A DNA stretch of 64,000 nucleotides from Amoebophrya sp. A120 (lineage: Eukaryota > Sar > Dinophyceae > Syndiniales > Amoebophryaceae), in assembly GCA_905178155.1 (NCBI GenBank), contig CAJINV010000013.1, positions 2,236,281 through 2,300,280 on the forward strand, in the 5' to 3' direction. A program made the translations under genes and the position numbers. Below the pieces are notes generated by a model, which saw only the letters and a list, made by a program, of their open reading frames with translations, ran no database searches and had not been told where the DNA came from. Within the stretch, counting starts at the first letter, position 1. Each line of letters begins with the position of its first letter. Positions 32,058-44,763 of the stretch are shown here, one piece after another.

Positions 32058-35000
32058 ATGGAAACGGCAGCCAGTCGGCGCAGAAGCACAAACAGCTCGG
32101 CTTCATCACCTCGGTCGACAGCGGCGGCAACAGCGGTCGCCGTCACGAACAAGGCACCGCTGGAGTTTGCCGACCCGGGATCTAGATTGCGTCAACACCC
32201 GGGACAAAAACACGAAACAGCACAACTTCTCGTCCACGATAGGTTTGTAGACGAAGCACGGAGCAGTTCCTTTACTAGTCGGCGTACAAGCGGTCGTGTC
32301 TACTTTCGAAGTGGTACTCCAGCTTCTCCCAGCACCGCGCGCTGGTTTTTATCGAAGCTGCCTGAGTTCTTGTATGCAACTGCAAAGAAAGCCGCGAAGA
32401 AATGGAGGCGATTCGAGTGTCAACTGCACTGGGAGAAATATTCTTCTAGGGAGCAGGACGAACCAGCAGGAAATAGAAATGCATGCTCAAAGACGGATGG
32501 GCGTTGCATTTTACTTTCCACCCGGCCGCGGTGGCGAGCGCGCAGACGAAGACCGGACAGAAGTTTTTGCCAAGGAGGTGATAGTGCAAGCGACGGAGAA
32601 GAGTGGGGTAGTTGCAGTAATTCCAGTGCAACAAGAAGACGCAGGTCAAAACTTAAAAATGCTGTCGATAAAGAACAACCACGTGTTTGTAACAACGTCG
32701 AAAATTATAACCCCAAGGCAAGAAGAGCGATTTCCATTTCTCCTTCATCGTTATTCGTCCTTCTATTCTCGGCCCTGGTGAAGATCTCGCAACTACTGCA
32801 CTTCGCAAGTGTACTCCTTCCGGCCGGAACGACCGCTACCGACCGGACAGGTGTCGATGAGGAGAAGCGAATGTTTGCCGCAGACAATGCGATCAATTAC
32901 GCCGAACAAGATAGCACCTCCGCAACAGCAGGTTCATCGAACAGCGCTCCTGCGATACCCGCGGCCCAAGGTTCTGCTATCTTCTACAAAAGTGTCCCCA
33001 CCACCGCACGCCAACAGCTGGTGGCGCGACGCCTTCATTTCTTCACGTGGTTTGATTTATCAATGGCGAGAGGCAACAAGGTCCTCGGCTGATTTTTTTG
33101 TGGCCTAGGCTTGGGGTCAATATCTCCGAATCACTTGACTCTGAAGGACGGTTTGTCAATATCTCTGAATAGTCGCTTTTGTTTGACCTACTAGGGAGTC
33201 GTCCAGGGTGGGGACGTTTTTGCACAGAATACTACGATCCTCCACCCTGTCCCCAGGTTGCGCGGAGATCCCGGAGATCGTAGCGCTCCAGAATTCCATC
33301 CAGCGCATGTCCCAGATGACCACGCAGATGCAGGACAGCGAGGATCCCATGCAGTGGAGTGCGAAAGTGTACGACAAGTACCTGGTCGAGCAAACGCAGC
33401 TGTTCGAAAAGTGTCCCGGGGGCGTGCTCACCTCGCTGATCTACCTGTCCATCGCCCAGGAGACGGAGCTCAAGTACGACTTGCTGCGGAAGGCCACGTA
33501 CCTCCTCTTCTCCGAACTGCAGGAAAGCATGAAGCCGGATTTAAAGCGCGACTGGCCGTCGGTGAAGGACGAACTGATCCGTACCCTGTACGCGAACACG
33601 GAGTCGGCGGAAAAGCCCGGGCTGGTGATTCCCAAGAAGCTGCGTCTTCCGGTCGGGACCGACGTTTCTGAGGTTGTGGACCGCAATCTGAAGTACGAAA
33701 ACACGCTCACCGTCCACTTTTCCTCCATCATTTTCTATTACTGGTACTCGTTCCAGGACCAAAACTACGCCACCCACGGCGGGCGCGCGGTGAACGCGAA
33801 CGCCAACGGGTGCGTGTGTCGCACGCAGTCCTGGTGTCTCCCCTACTGGGTCCGCGCGCTGACGAACAGCAGCATCGACATCTGGCTGGTCGGTCGCGAC
33901 TACAACAAGACCGTGTACCGGATGGACGGCAAGGGCTGTTTCGTGTCGCTGCAGCAGGGCCTCACGCACTACTCGTTCATGGGGAAGGTCAGTAATCCGC
34001 AGGAGCCGCAGAAGCAGAAGCCGAAGGAGTTCGACCTCATGTTCATCTTCGAAGTGAACAGCTTCATGCACGCCGAGGCGCGCGGCGGGATTTTGTATGC
34101 ATTGTAATGAATCTGTCTTGGTCAGCAATTATGACTTTATGACGCTGATGAATTTTGAACGAGTCAAGAACAAGGAAACCGTCAATTTGAGTCAGTGTGC
34201 CCACGCAGGAGGGCAAGTTTTATGTCAAACTCTTTCTCATGACCCCCGGTGCGCATGACCACAAACTGCGTCGTGGCACGAAAGGAGAACATATTCCTGC
34301 ACAAGTCTTACTGGTCGATCTCCGACCGAGACAGATTTGCAGTTGATATTTGCGCGAAGAAGACCATTTTGTACCCGACATTTCACCTGTCGAAAACGCA
34401 GATTTCGAACTTCGAGCAGCAGAAAATCTCGATCCTGAAGGACGACGAGGTGCTAAAGCCGCCTAATCCGTGGTTCCGGGAGTTACTGGAAGGTCGGTAC
34501 GCGGTGGGAAGGAATGTGCACGAAATCATTGAGGACGACGAGCAGGAGCTGGCCCGGGTGTACGGGATCCAGAATGTTTCCGCGTTGCCCTTTCCGAACC
34601 AGACCAAAGTGGACGAGACAGATCCAAACCGGACCATCGTGCTGCCCTACCCGAATGTGACCGCCCCTCGGATCCCGAGCCGGATGCTGCAATTCCCGGT
34701 GAACAAGAAGGCGCTGGTGTACCCGGCCGTGCTGAAACCCGCCAAGGGACAGCTCGCCTTCTTGAACCTCTTCTACGAGCACAGCCTGCGGACCTCCAGT
34801 AGGGGAACGGGCGGAACTGCCGCTGGTGTTGGTTCGGCGATATGAAGTTTGCAATAAAAGTGTCGCACTACGAGATGTTAAAATGAAATTGCAATGAATT
34901 GCGATTGTTAAGAATGTTATTCAGAGGGAGCAAAGGAACTTGCGACACAGATTCAGATCACAGGACGTATTTCGAATATGCAGGGCCGCAATTTGTACTT

Positions 35001-35907
35001 GTAGTGGCACTACTACGACTTCCAATGCGACACTTTTTCCGCAGGATACGCAGCAGCTGCCGCTCTGCATAAATCGCACCACCACCTCGAGCCGGCGTAC
35101 CAGCTTCCCGAGGAACTGCGCGACACGCACATTTATTTCGTGGGCAGCTGCGGCGGCAACGTGACGTACTGTAGCCAGACCGTGAACCGCTGCGCGCAAC
35201 TGTTGGGGCGGAAGGTGGGGATCTCCTGCACGTTTTTGAACCAGTTGTCGTCGCGGGAGATGGCGTTGGTCTACAAAAACAGCGCCGGCACCATCCTGTA
35301 CAGCAACAACGACTGCAACCCGCGGGTAATTTATGAGTCGATCATCATGAACAAACCCTTCTTCGCCACCACGGAGGCGCAGATCCCGGGCAAGGTCCAG
35401 CACTTGGGGCACATTGTGGACTACGCCGAGCCGAATTTCAACTTTTTGCCTGCGCACAAAAAGCGAGAAGAGGTAGTAACGGAAGACTCAACATCATTGT
35501 TATCCAAGAAAAAAAGTGTGTAAGGGTTGTGTAATACAAACTTTCTTGGATGAACAGTATCACAAATGTGTTCTGCATGACAGAGAAAACCTCTCATGCG
35601 CAGCCAGTACGTGAAAACACGTACGAAGCAAACCTCTGATGCATGTCCAGCGTGACCAGTGCAAGTGTCTTTCATCCTCTGCAACACAGATTTATTGTAC
35701 AGTTTTTTTCTTGCATAAACATCTTCAGCTGCGAATGAGGACGGCGCGGCGACGGAGGAGGTGGTGGAGGAATTTGTGCTCTTCCTGAACGCCATAGGGA
35801 AAAACATGTGGGGTGACCGGCCGCGAACGTTCGCCGAGGAGCACTTGACAGACAGGATGGCCTATGGAAAAGTCGTAGAGTTCATAGAAAAACAGTGGTG
35901 GGGGTAG
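32058..35907 (+). CDS. Membrane-anchored GT4-type glycosyltransferase
   Basis: Sugar-nucleotide-dependent transferase, probably Golgi/ER. Exon 1 (32058 to about 32,982) encodes an Arg/Ser-rich cytosolic region and one hydrophobic anchor (LFVLLFSALVKISQLLHFASVL, near residue 235-260). The lumenal part follows in exons of about 33,230-34,096, about 34,292-34,825, 35,045-35,472 and 35,740-35,907 (TAG), roughly 970 residues. GT-B features: KKALVYPAVLKPAKGQLAFLNLF, like the sugar-binding loop of GT4 enzymes; IYFVGSCGG; a long helix ending LLGRKVGIS; and the nucleotide-sugar region YSNNDCNPRVIYESIIMNKPFFAT, with Glu of an E-x7-E-type motif. Asn-x-Ser/Thr sites occur. Intron 1 has a degenerate introner. 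Exact donor/acceptors of introns 1 and 2 are uncertain; intron 3 is GT-AG. Substrate unknown. Confidence 0.7.
32980..33230 (+). mobile_element. Degenerate introner in glycosyltransferase intron 1
   Basis: The ends resemble the TATCC family: TATCTTCTACAAAAGTGTCC at about 32,979 and GGTGGGGACGTTTTTGCACAGAATA at about 33,207-33,231. I see no clear 5-bp direct repeat. Coding resumes after the nearby CCCCAG or directly at CTACGATCC. Confidence 0.5.
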
Positions 35908-35909
35908 AA

Positions 35910-36928
35910 GCAGGCGCGAGCGATAGGATATACAACTCGTCTAGCACCAGGATGGGGACCACGATTGAAGTAGAGGACATCAGGCGGACGACGACCCGAG
36001 TGCCGGTGGATACTGATTTTTTCTTGGACCGCAGGAACGAGCCGGTGGAGGGAAAGTGCGGTGGCTTCGCAGTGTTGGGCAGCTAGGACTCTCTTCACAT
36101 CAAGGAGGTCAACATGATCGCGCGCCAGAGCCTCACGCGGTCGCGGAGGCCGTGGGGAGGGGGGGAAAGCGGTAGGGTCGTGCTTCTGTTTGGTAAGAAG
36201 AAGAACTAGCTGGTCTAGTGTATGTAGCAATAAACATTGGAGCCAGGGCCACCAGATGCAGACGGGAAAAAGTCCGACTGTGGTTCATGGACCACAACCA
36301 GATGCAGATGGAAATACAACATGTATACGCGAGTAATGTCAAAGTGATGAATACCTGTACACTAGTGGGGATGAAAATCGACATTTTTCTGAAATGAACG
36401 GAGGGAATATGTTTATGTGTCAAATTCAAAGTCAATCAGGAGGACTTTCAGAACAAATTTAGATTCATCTACAACAAAACGCACTCCGCGAGCAGTGTCC
36501 TCATGCCTTGCGTGATCGGCGCACGACTCTGGATTTTATCGACGAAGTAGTTGAAGTTTGTATCATCTCGTCGTGTCATCTGCCGTCGTGAATCGTGATC
36601 GCCAAGTCCTCGCTTCCGTCGTTGTCCTTTCGTTTCGCCTAGAAGTGAGTGTTTGTGTCAATCGTGATGTTTGGTATTCGCTAAGAGCAACGAAGTTGAT
36701 GTCGTGTTGATAAGGCTCGACTCTTCTATCTCGCTTCGTCATCGTATCGGCTTCAAAGCGAATCGCCCCCACCTGAAACACGACAAAGGACAACTAAAAG
36801 AAGGTATCTTTTGTGACATAAATCGGAAGAACGCCAGTACCTTGTTAGGTGTAGAAACGACAAGAAGCCGCAGTTTGCGCGCTGTGCATCAGAGGCAGAT
36901 TGCGAACAGCAAGAGAAGCAAGTAAGAA
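35910..36928. other. Intergenic
   Basis: No credible gene between the glycosyltransferase and the C2/PH-like gene. Confidence 0.55.
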
Positions 36929-36931
36929 GCA

Positions 36932-39576
36932 ATGGTGCAGCAGCATCACTCGCACAGTTCGCACGGCGAGGATTTCGGCGACGAGCATTACCGAAATGAC
37001 CACAGAAGTCACAGGAGAGGGTCCGGCGGACGCCACCGGCGCGGAAGCCGGAGCGGTAGGAGAAGCGCAGACACGAATGGTAGCAGTAGACACGGAGGTC
37101 ATTACCACCGACAAAATAAGCGCAGGAACGGCTACAACCTTCGTGCGTCGACGAGGCAACATTTCAGTGCAGGATCCTCTTCACACAGTCATCGAGATCA
37201 TGATGATTTTTACGACTCTGCTTTCGAAGACCCGTCGCTAGAGCAGCCTCTGGAACAGGAGCACTCGTTTTTGCAGAAGCTGCAGCACAGCACTGATGTC
37301 GAGAAGAAGAGAGAGGATCATGACGATGCCTCCTTGCAGCTAAAAAAAGGGCGTACTAGTGGATCTACGACTTCCGGTGGAACAAGCGCATCTTCGTCAT
37401 CCTCTGCCATGATAAGTACAACACTGAGTTCTAGTACCCCATCGAGAAACAACCTCCGCGGCAGCAGTAGCATCCACGCGGCGTCGTTGGTGCAGAAGAC
37501 CGCTGTTTTCGACGGCGGGCAAAACAATCCGCCGGCACCAGCTCCGGCAACTGCGGGAGCGGCGGATGGCGCTGCACCCGCACCGGCTCCGGCTCCAGCG
37601 TCACCCGCCCCGGCGCCGTCAAGCGCCGCGGAACCGACGGAAGGGGGAACCACGTGGTTTGGCTGTTTCACCGGGATTCTTGGTAGTCCGACGTACTTGG
37701 CCGTGACGATTGCAGTGGTGCTGCTCGTATTACTGGGGCTGTATTTCATCAACTGGAGAAGGTTTGGCTTAGTGAAACGGCTTTTAAGGTTCCTGCACTG
37801 GGACAATATGCACCAGGGAAAAAAGTGTGTCAGTGTAAGTCTGTGAAGATGCTGCAGAGAATGCAACTCGGTTGCAATTGTCATGTTCATCCATCAGTAG
37901 AGCGTGTTTATTTCATGTACGCTTGCACGTACCAGCAGCAGCAGCGCATGCCAAGTTTTCATTTGTCATGCTACTCAGTAGCAAAAAAGTTCTGCTAACA
38001 CAGTTTTTTCCCTTGATACACAAGTACGGGGATTTGGAGTTAACTGTCACTGTTCACGACTTGCAGTTGGAAATGCAGCGGGCCATAACCTCTGGGGACG
38101 CGACATGTATAGAAAAATGCAAACTAGAGACCTGCTTTCACTTCTTTTGCTCGATCACGTATATTCGTATTGTTTGGACAACCACACTGTGCCTTGTTGA
38201 TGAACGCAGAGAAGTCGTGATGTTGAAGAAAAAATTTTTCTTCAACATCACGACTTCTCAACATATCAAAACCGTTTTGATAGCGTTCCAAAAAGAACCG
38301 CGGCACTACTTACTACAGGTGCCGTGAAGATTGTTGCGGGCGGCCAGGAGTACTGGACCGAGCAGAAAGCGCACAATTACCACTACGAGCAGGCGTTTGA
38401 GGTGTTCGTACCGCAGGGCTACCGGAAAATTGTGGTCGAACTCTGGACGGTGTCGGGGTTTTTCAAGTCGAAGCACCGCACGGCACAGCGGATCATCGAT
38501 ATTCTGGAGGTGGTGGTTTCCCGCCGCCCCTACGGCTGCGTGCGGAAGGAGTGGTTCAGCCTGATGAAAAAGTCCGACGGGAGCAAAGACGCGGAAGAGT
38601 AAGTTTATTGGAAATTCTTGCATACAGCCTGCTTTTTTGTAGAAGTTGAAGAATTTTTGTATCATACTCCACCTGGTGTGTACTTTTTACGCATGATGTG
38701 TCCTGCCCGGTGTCTCGTGCCTCGACAAATGTTGAGTACGGCAGCTTTGCACTTCCTACTGAAACCAAACTGTATCAGATTCAAATCCGGCAAAGCGCAG
38801 CTTTCGATCCAGTACTCCGAGGATGTGCACAAAATCTCGGATGAGAAGGTGCAGATGCTCGAGCGCTTCACGGAGCACCCGGTTTCCCAGCCGATGAGTG
38901 CGGCTTTGTCGAAGGCGGTGGCGGGGCACTTGGAGAAAAAGATCAACGGCGTGGACGATTTACTGCCCATGATCGGCTCGTGCTGCGCCTGCGCCATCAA
39001 GTGGGTTTCCAAGTTTGGCTTTCCCAGGACAAAATACGCGGATGTGTTTTTAGCGAAAAACGCCAAGGGAAAAGATACCTGGTAATTTAGAAGGAGCTGG
39101 CTCTACCACTCACTGCATCTCTTGCGGCTTCGAATTTTTTTGCGCGCAAACTAAGTACTCGCACAGCTTCCTAATTCATATGCAGCTTCAGGTTTGAAAG
39201 AAAAGACGAACCTTTGCGCACTCGAAAAAATAAAAAAAGGTACTTCGCGATTTTCGAGTCCGAAAGCGCGCGGTCCCGGCGGTCGCTAACGGAGACCAAG
39301 GCCAGCGCGTCACTTTTGACCATTTCCGCACTTGTGCCGGATCCCAAAAAGCCGGGGTACGTGTGTCTCCAGTACCAGCCCTCGAAGAAGGCGGACATTC
39401 ACGATTTGTACTTCCAGGTCAAAGACGACAGCTCGAACACCATGGCAAGCATCGTCTGGATCGAAGCCATGCACGTCATGATCGAGTGCGTGCGGCGGCT
39501 CCGCATGCTCCAGCTCGAAAACAAGCGGAAGGAAATGGTGAACTCCCCGGTCGCGGGGCCACCCGCGATCGAGTAA
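36932..39576 (+). CDS. Membrane protein with C2-like and PH-like regions
   Basis: Five exons joined in matching phases: 36932-37834, 38025-38106, 38319-38598, 38779-39081 and 39192-39576 (TAA), giving 650 residues. The N-terminal 245 residues are disordered (His/Ser/Arg-rich, then a Pro-Ala repeat). One transmembrane segment, YLAVTIAVVLLVLLGLYFINW, lies near 250-270. It is followed by a C2-like beta region (DLELTVTVHDL, EVFVPQGYRKIVVELW, KAQLSIQYSED). The C-terminal 120 residues look PH-like (KRYFAIFESE, then a beta-rich part and a final helix with VWIEAMHVMIECVRRL). This suggests a tail-side lipid-binding protein anchored to a vesicle or plasma membrane. All introns can be read as GT/AG or TG-x phases except that 37,834 was chosen as the best GTAAGT. 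Family unknown; domain calls are structural guesses. Confidence 0.65.
38209..38259. repeat. Perfect 25-bp palindrome in an intron
   Basis: Arms 38209-38233 and 38235-38259 are perfect inverted copies with one base between them, in intron 2 of the C2/PH-like gene. The design is the same as 16670-16722, but the sequences are unrelated. Confidence 0.95.
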
Positions 39577-39724
39577 AAGAACATGGGAGGCGAGGAACGC
39601 GAGAACAGTTGTCATACGTAGTTCAAGAAACACCCTTCTAGTACAATACGAATCTTTTGTGGACTGAACACAAGTATTAAAAGACGTATAGTTTTTCCGT
39701 TCGCTTGTTCTGTTTCTGTACTTA

Positions 39725-40131
39725 CGTGTGTGATTTACAATACTTTGCTTGCAGCTCCATCCACTCTGCTAATTGTATCAATTCTGGCTCTTCTTGAAGT
39801 ATTTTCGCAGAAAATGAAAAATTAAGATCTCGGACGAGTTGTATCACACTGCGATGCGACAAAAATTGAAGCTCGACTGTATGTGCCTTGTATGATTTGT
39901 ACCACTTAGTTTGACTTGATTCGGTGTTGACCAGATATCGTTTTTGTTTCCGAGAAGACGAATCGCGCAACAGAAACAGTACATATCGTCCACCTCGAAT
40001 CTGGAAAGGTAAAAAATCACCCGGGAGCAGAACCTGCCGGGCTGAGCCTGACGCTCGCTCTGGAATCGGATAATAAATCCGTCGGGAGCAGCAGTAATAT
40101 CTTCCGCTCTCATCTCAGATGGTGGCGTCAC
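39725..40131 (-). CDS. Possible small minus-strand gene
   Basis: Two protein-like minus-strand frames overlap here. One starts MRAEDITAAPDGFIIRFQSER (from about 40,113). The other, from about 40,005, reads GGRYVLFLLRDSSSRKQKRYLVNTESS then KWYKSYKAHTVELQFLSHRS and a helical C-terminus ending near 39,725. They are in different frames, so a small intron or frameshift would be needed to join them. I do not recognise the family. It would be the only minus-strand gene after 16.9 kb. Confidence 0.35.
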
Positions 40132-40600
40132 GGAGCAGAAACCCTGCTATACCGACTCGGTAAATAGTACAGGAATCAACACACGGACGAGAGGACAAGC
40201 GCATTTGGACAGAGAAATTTTGAAGCTTGCCGGCGAGCGGGGTATCTATTTTTCACGATCGAATCATGACGAGTGTCGGAGTGGTGGTTTTTTTTTCCTT
40301 CGCACTGACTCGTCCTCCTGTGTGAGCGTCTTGATATCACGTCGCAAAGCTGCCTCCATTCAAAACGGTTTTTAAAGTTTTTTGCGCAAAAGAAATCAAG
40401 GCGTAAGTACCGAGTTGGATAGTCATAAATCCGACAGCTTACGAGGAGTACTATCAGGTCTGTGCGGCACGACTTCGACTAGCGAAGAGATTTGGGATGT
40501 GCTGTTGAGCAGTCAAAACTAAATTTCTAATCTGCCGCTGCTCATCGCCCACACAGTAAGTAGCTGGTTTCCGCTTAACACCCTTCGAAAAGGAACACTT

Positions 40601-41898
40601 ATGGGCGTTTTCTGTTTCCGCCTCCGTCCCTCTCCGACAGGGGTGAAGACGCGGTTTAAGTTTTTTCGCGAAGACACCTTTGAGGTCGAAGCGATCGAAG
40701 AGGTAGATAACAAACCGGAGCTTTTCGCGAAGCCACGACTCACGCAGGCGTTTGACCACTTGCCAACACTAGTGCTCCATGTCGAAATCTTCAACGAAGC
40801 CGAGGAAAGGGTAGACACCTGGGTGCTTGATGAGTTAGACAAGGACAAAATAGGCCAGGATTTTGATTCCACAGAAAAAACAAGAAATCTACTCTGCTTC
40901 GGGGATGTGAGCGAGTTGGCAAATCCAGTTCCGCCGCCCGTGGGGGAGGGAGTCGGCGTGGTATTTTCTGTGCGCAGGAAGGATAGTTCGTTTTAGCAAA
41001 GATGACTTTTAGTGTGCTGTGCAGAAGAGTGTAAGAAAGTACGAAGCCGGAGCTCTGGTTTATGAACTCAAGTCGCTGAATATGTGAAAGAAAAAACAGC
41101 CGAAGCGAGATGCGCAAGAATATCGGCAAGACGACGGCGCTTTGGAGGTGGAGTTTCGAACCTCGCAAACTAATCTCGGCCTGGAGCAAACGAAGGAAGA
41201 GGAACAAATCGCCGCTGCGGAAGCGGAGTTGCAGGTAAATAGTTAAAATTAGATTATTTTGAATGGCATAATTGAGATCCAAGAATGATTCGGATGCAGC
41301 ATGCCACATGTCGTTTGTCACATAAGTACTTACCTTGTGTTTCAAAAACCTGCGCCCAGTAGCGCCGTGGCCGTAGAGCAGTTGGCCAGTTTTTCCGAAC
41401 ATGAACAAATCATCAGGTGCCGCCAAAGTTGCATGAGTACTCTCTGACCCTGCGGGTCGACCGGTTGGCCGAGAGAATAGCGGAGTTGAGAAAATTGAAG
41501 CTGGAGATAGTGAAGGCAGAATTGATAAAAAGCGGCGCAGCAGGGAGTCTAACCGAGGAGGAGTGCCAGAAGTTTGTCACGGTATAGATTAGAAGTAGTA
41601 CGAAATAAAGTTTGCCGAAGTTTGTCATGCATGCAGTCAAAAAAAATTGAACTGCAACTGCAGGTAGCAATCGTGGGATCAACGAAAAAAATCACAAATA
41701 CAGGAAACGGAGTCAGACCTGTTGCAGAAAATAAGCTCCTTCCGTGCGGAAATGTTTGAGCCCTGGACAAATACGCAAGAGCGTGAACACGAGCGGACGG
41801 GGGTGGATTTGGGGAACATGCAGCGGTCCAGGAAAGAACACGTGGAGTCAGTGGACTTGCTTTCCCGCAGACTGCGAGAATTGGAGTTCCAAAGGTGA
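40601..41898 (+). CDS. Coiled-coil protein, unknown
   Basis: Four exons with phase-0 GT-AG introns: 40601 to about 40,960, 41100-41234, 41417-41581 and 41704-41898 (TGA), about 285 residues. Exon 1 is a mixed beta-rich domain (TRFKFFREDTFEVEAIEEVD, LPTLVLHVEIFNE). Exons 2-4 are charged helical sequence (LEQTKEEEQIAAAEAELQ, RLAERIAELRKLKLEIVK, ESVDLLSRRLRELEF) and predict a coiled coil. The first exon may extend upstream or begin after an AG near 40,638; ATG 40601 is the only near start. No family is recognised. Consistent phases across three introns make the gene likely. Confidence 0.6.
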
Positions 41899-42279
41899 AG
41901 GTGGAAGGATGAGGAGGCTTCAGAAGTTTCCGTAGCGCATTCAGTGCTGCAGCGAGTTGAGTTCGCACTTTTTGTATCAACGCACTCGGATGGACTAGCT
42001 TGTTCTTGCCATCCATAACTTGTTGAAGTGAAAATGTACCGTTTCCGGGATCGTTGCAATTACATCCCGTAGTTTTGACGCTTCAAATTAATGCTGTTGG
42101 TGTACAATGCAGGAGTTTGACACAGCTTCTTGGACTTTTGAACTTGATCACGAACTTTTCTTGTTGAGCAGAACTCTGTTCCCACTTGTTGGCCAAAATA
42201 TTGAACTTTGTTGATTGGTACAAAAAATGCACACGGTTAATGCAGTCGGTAAGATTACTCATTAGGATTAGGCACAAAG

Positions 42280-44560
42280 CAGGGAAGAGGCCCTGCCAGA
42301 GTCTGGCACTTGCCGGCTTTCGATGAAGGAGCGTAGATGTTCGCCAGCTTTGCCCCCTTCTCAGGGGGCCCCGTGTTTGTAGTTGTTTTCCGCTTTTGCA
42401 ACGCCCCGAAACGCAGAAGGCAGGACAGGGCCGCTGTCACGAAGCGGCGCCGCGATTGCGGGGGGGGAATTCTGCGCGACATCGGCAGCGCAGGCGCAGG
42501 GCCGCCGCACATGCCGGCGCGCATTCCGAAGGTATCAGGGCCGCCGTGCAGCATAGGGGCGCCCTGCCCGCCTACCGGCTTGATAGGCCCCGCGGTTCCA
42601 TCGTTTTCGGTTTCGCGGCTTTGGCGAAAATGAAGCGCCGGGGGGGCCGGAAGCAGTTCCCGGGGTTGCGCGTCATCACCCTCCGAGCTGGAGCCCGCGC
42701 AGATAGCGGAAGCGTTGGCCCTCCATCGTCAGCCTCCGAGCTGGGACTTCTGGAAGCTTGCGGGCCTGCTTTCACGGGACAAGGCCCGGAGGCGCGCGGC
42801 CGCGCTGTTTTTTCGGGACTACGATGGCGGCGGCCGTTTTCTGCAGCATTTCAGCAACGACGCTCCCGCGTTCGGCGCCCCATCCCCGAAGCCCCCCGGC
42901 CGGGCAGCACTTTTCCGGGGCCCTTGGCCTCCGGGTTGCCGGTGTGGAATAGGTAAGCTCAGCGGGGGCCGCCGGCGGCGCTAGGCGCCTTCCCGTGCCG
43001 CCTGCGCCCGGGAGGCTGCCGGCGGAAGCGGAAGGGAGGCGGGCGGGGGGCTGGGTATGCGCGCGCAAACTCCTGCCGCCCGTGTCACAGCCCGCGAACA
43101 GCGCGCCGGCTAAGGCGGGCGGCAGGCAGGGCGTCAGAGCCGCCGTCGCCCGTTCAGCAGTTGTTCTCGCAGATCCGGGCGCGGGTATAGGGCGCAGCGT
43201 GCTGGCTTCGGCTAGGCGAAGGAGGACAGCGGCAGCGCGGGGTGGTTGCTGGGCAATTGACCGCCCCGGGCTGGCTCAACTTGCGGGAAAACCACGGGGC
43301 GGGCGCGCGGAAATGGGGCCTGCCCCAGTATGGGCGGCCGGCTGCGCCAGTTCCCCGCGGCCGGAATCCCCGTCCCGCAGCATGCCCAGGCTTTCTTGGA
43401 CCTGGTCAACAGTGGCGCCCTGAAGAACCACGCGCCGATCTTTAGTGGATCGAGAGGCGGCCCGTGGCCTTGGAGTTCCCAGGGGGGTAAGGCGCCCCGC
43501 GTTCCGACCCAGACGGCTCGCCGCGCATGGGGTCGCATTGCGCCGCATGGGGCCGCGCGGAAGAACCCCAAGCGCCGGGCCGCTTGGCGGCCTGCGCCAT
43601 TGCTGCGCACGGACTGGCGCCACTGCGCCGCCGCTTTGCTGAAGTGCAGCGGGTGGCGAGGGCCTGCCGCGCACAGTCAGCCAGGGGCGGGGCCAGCGCA
43701 GCCGCCGCCGGCACGGAGCCGGGCCAGCCGGGCAGACTGGGCGGCGCGCGCCCGCGATGGGGGCGGCGCGCCCCGCATAGCTAACAGCAAGCCGCGGGGC
43801 CGCCGGGCGCAGGCGGCAGCGCGTGTGGCTGCGCCGCGCGGCCGGCCCGGGTGTGGCGCGGTTGAAAACGCGCATCGAAAAATTTCACGCGCCGCCTTCT
43901 AAATCTATACAGAACAACGCGGAAGCGGTGCAGTTTGTTCGTGGCGAAATAAACACGCCCGCGGACGCCAGCGGTTGTGTCGACAAGATCACGGCGATGG
44001 CGTGCGGAACTGCAGGCCAGGAGGACGCGCGCCGCCTGCGCCGTGGCGACCTTTGCCGGCGCTGCTCCTGCCCTGCGGCCGTGTGGTGCAAGGACCTGGA
44101 GAAGCTCCGCGCCGACGCGTGCGCGCGCTTGCTGGCAGAGAAGAGGCGGGACGTCTCAGCATTGGCGGCCCACTAGCGGGGCGGTCGGCAGCCGCCGGGC
44201 CCAGCGCGCGGCCTTCGCCCGCGCAATCAGCGCCCGCCCGCTGGCGAGCCCCACGAAGGGGCCGCGCGATCCCGGCAGCCCGGGAACTGAGGCGTGCCGC
44301 GCCTGTGCGCTTTGCCTCTTATTGTCCGCCGCCGCGACGCGGCGCAATTGGATTGCGGGCCCGCTCGGTGTCGGTGGTTGCCGCCTCAGTCTCCGGCGGG
44401 GGTAGGAGCACGGCGCCCGCCCCCACCGCTTTGCGCAGTTTCGGAGTGCTCTCAAATGCCTGCCGTGTGCCTGCTGCAGCTCGCTTCCTTTAAGTGCCCC
44501 CCTTTGCGCGGCCAAGAACCGCGCACACCCCACACTCATTTTTTGTGAGGCAAAAAGTCA
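42280..44560. other. Large GC-rich island 3, no credible gene
   Basis: About 2.3 kb of very GC-rich sequence with sharp edges. All six frames are open for 60-200 codons because stops are rare, and translations are Ala/Arg/Gly/Pro-rich without domains, so I reject them. It could be a GC-rich repeat, a non-coding RNA locus or foreign DNA. Confidence 0.6.
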
Positions 44561-44763
44561 CACAGTTTTGCATTGTGTTCAGGCGGCTATGCTGCAGTGC
44601 GCACGGCACTTGCGCGCGCACTTCTTTTGATCTTCGACGCCCGTTCATTGTTTTGCTGCTGCCGCTCCTCTACAACTGGAACTACCCAAACATCTTTTGT
44701 GAATAATCTCAACTAGCCGTAGCCCTATCAAAAACCAGACTCGCACAATCCCCGCCCGAAGTG

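Noticed and set aside
42396-44548. Many 90-200 codon open frames in GC-rich island
   Set aside because: Six-frame openness caused by lack of AT-rich stop codons; compositions are Ala/Arg/Pro with no domains.
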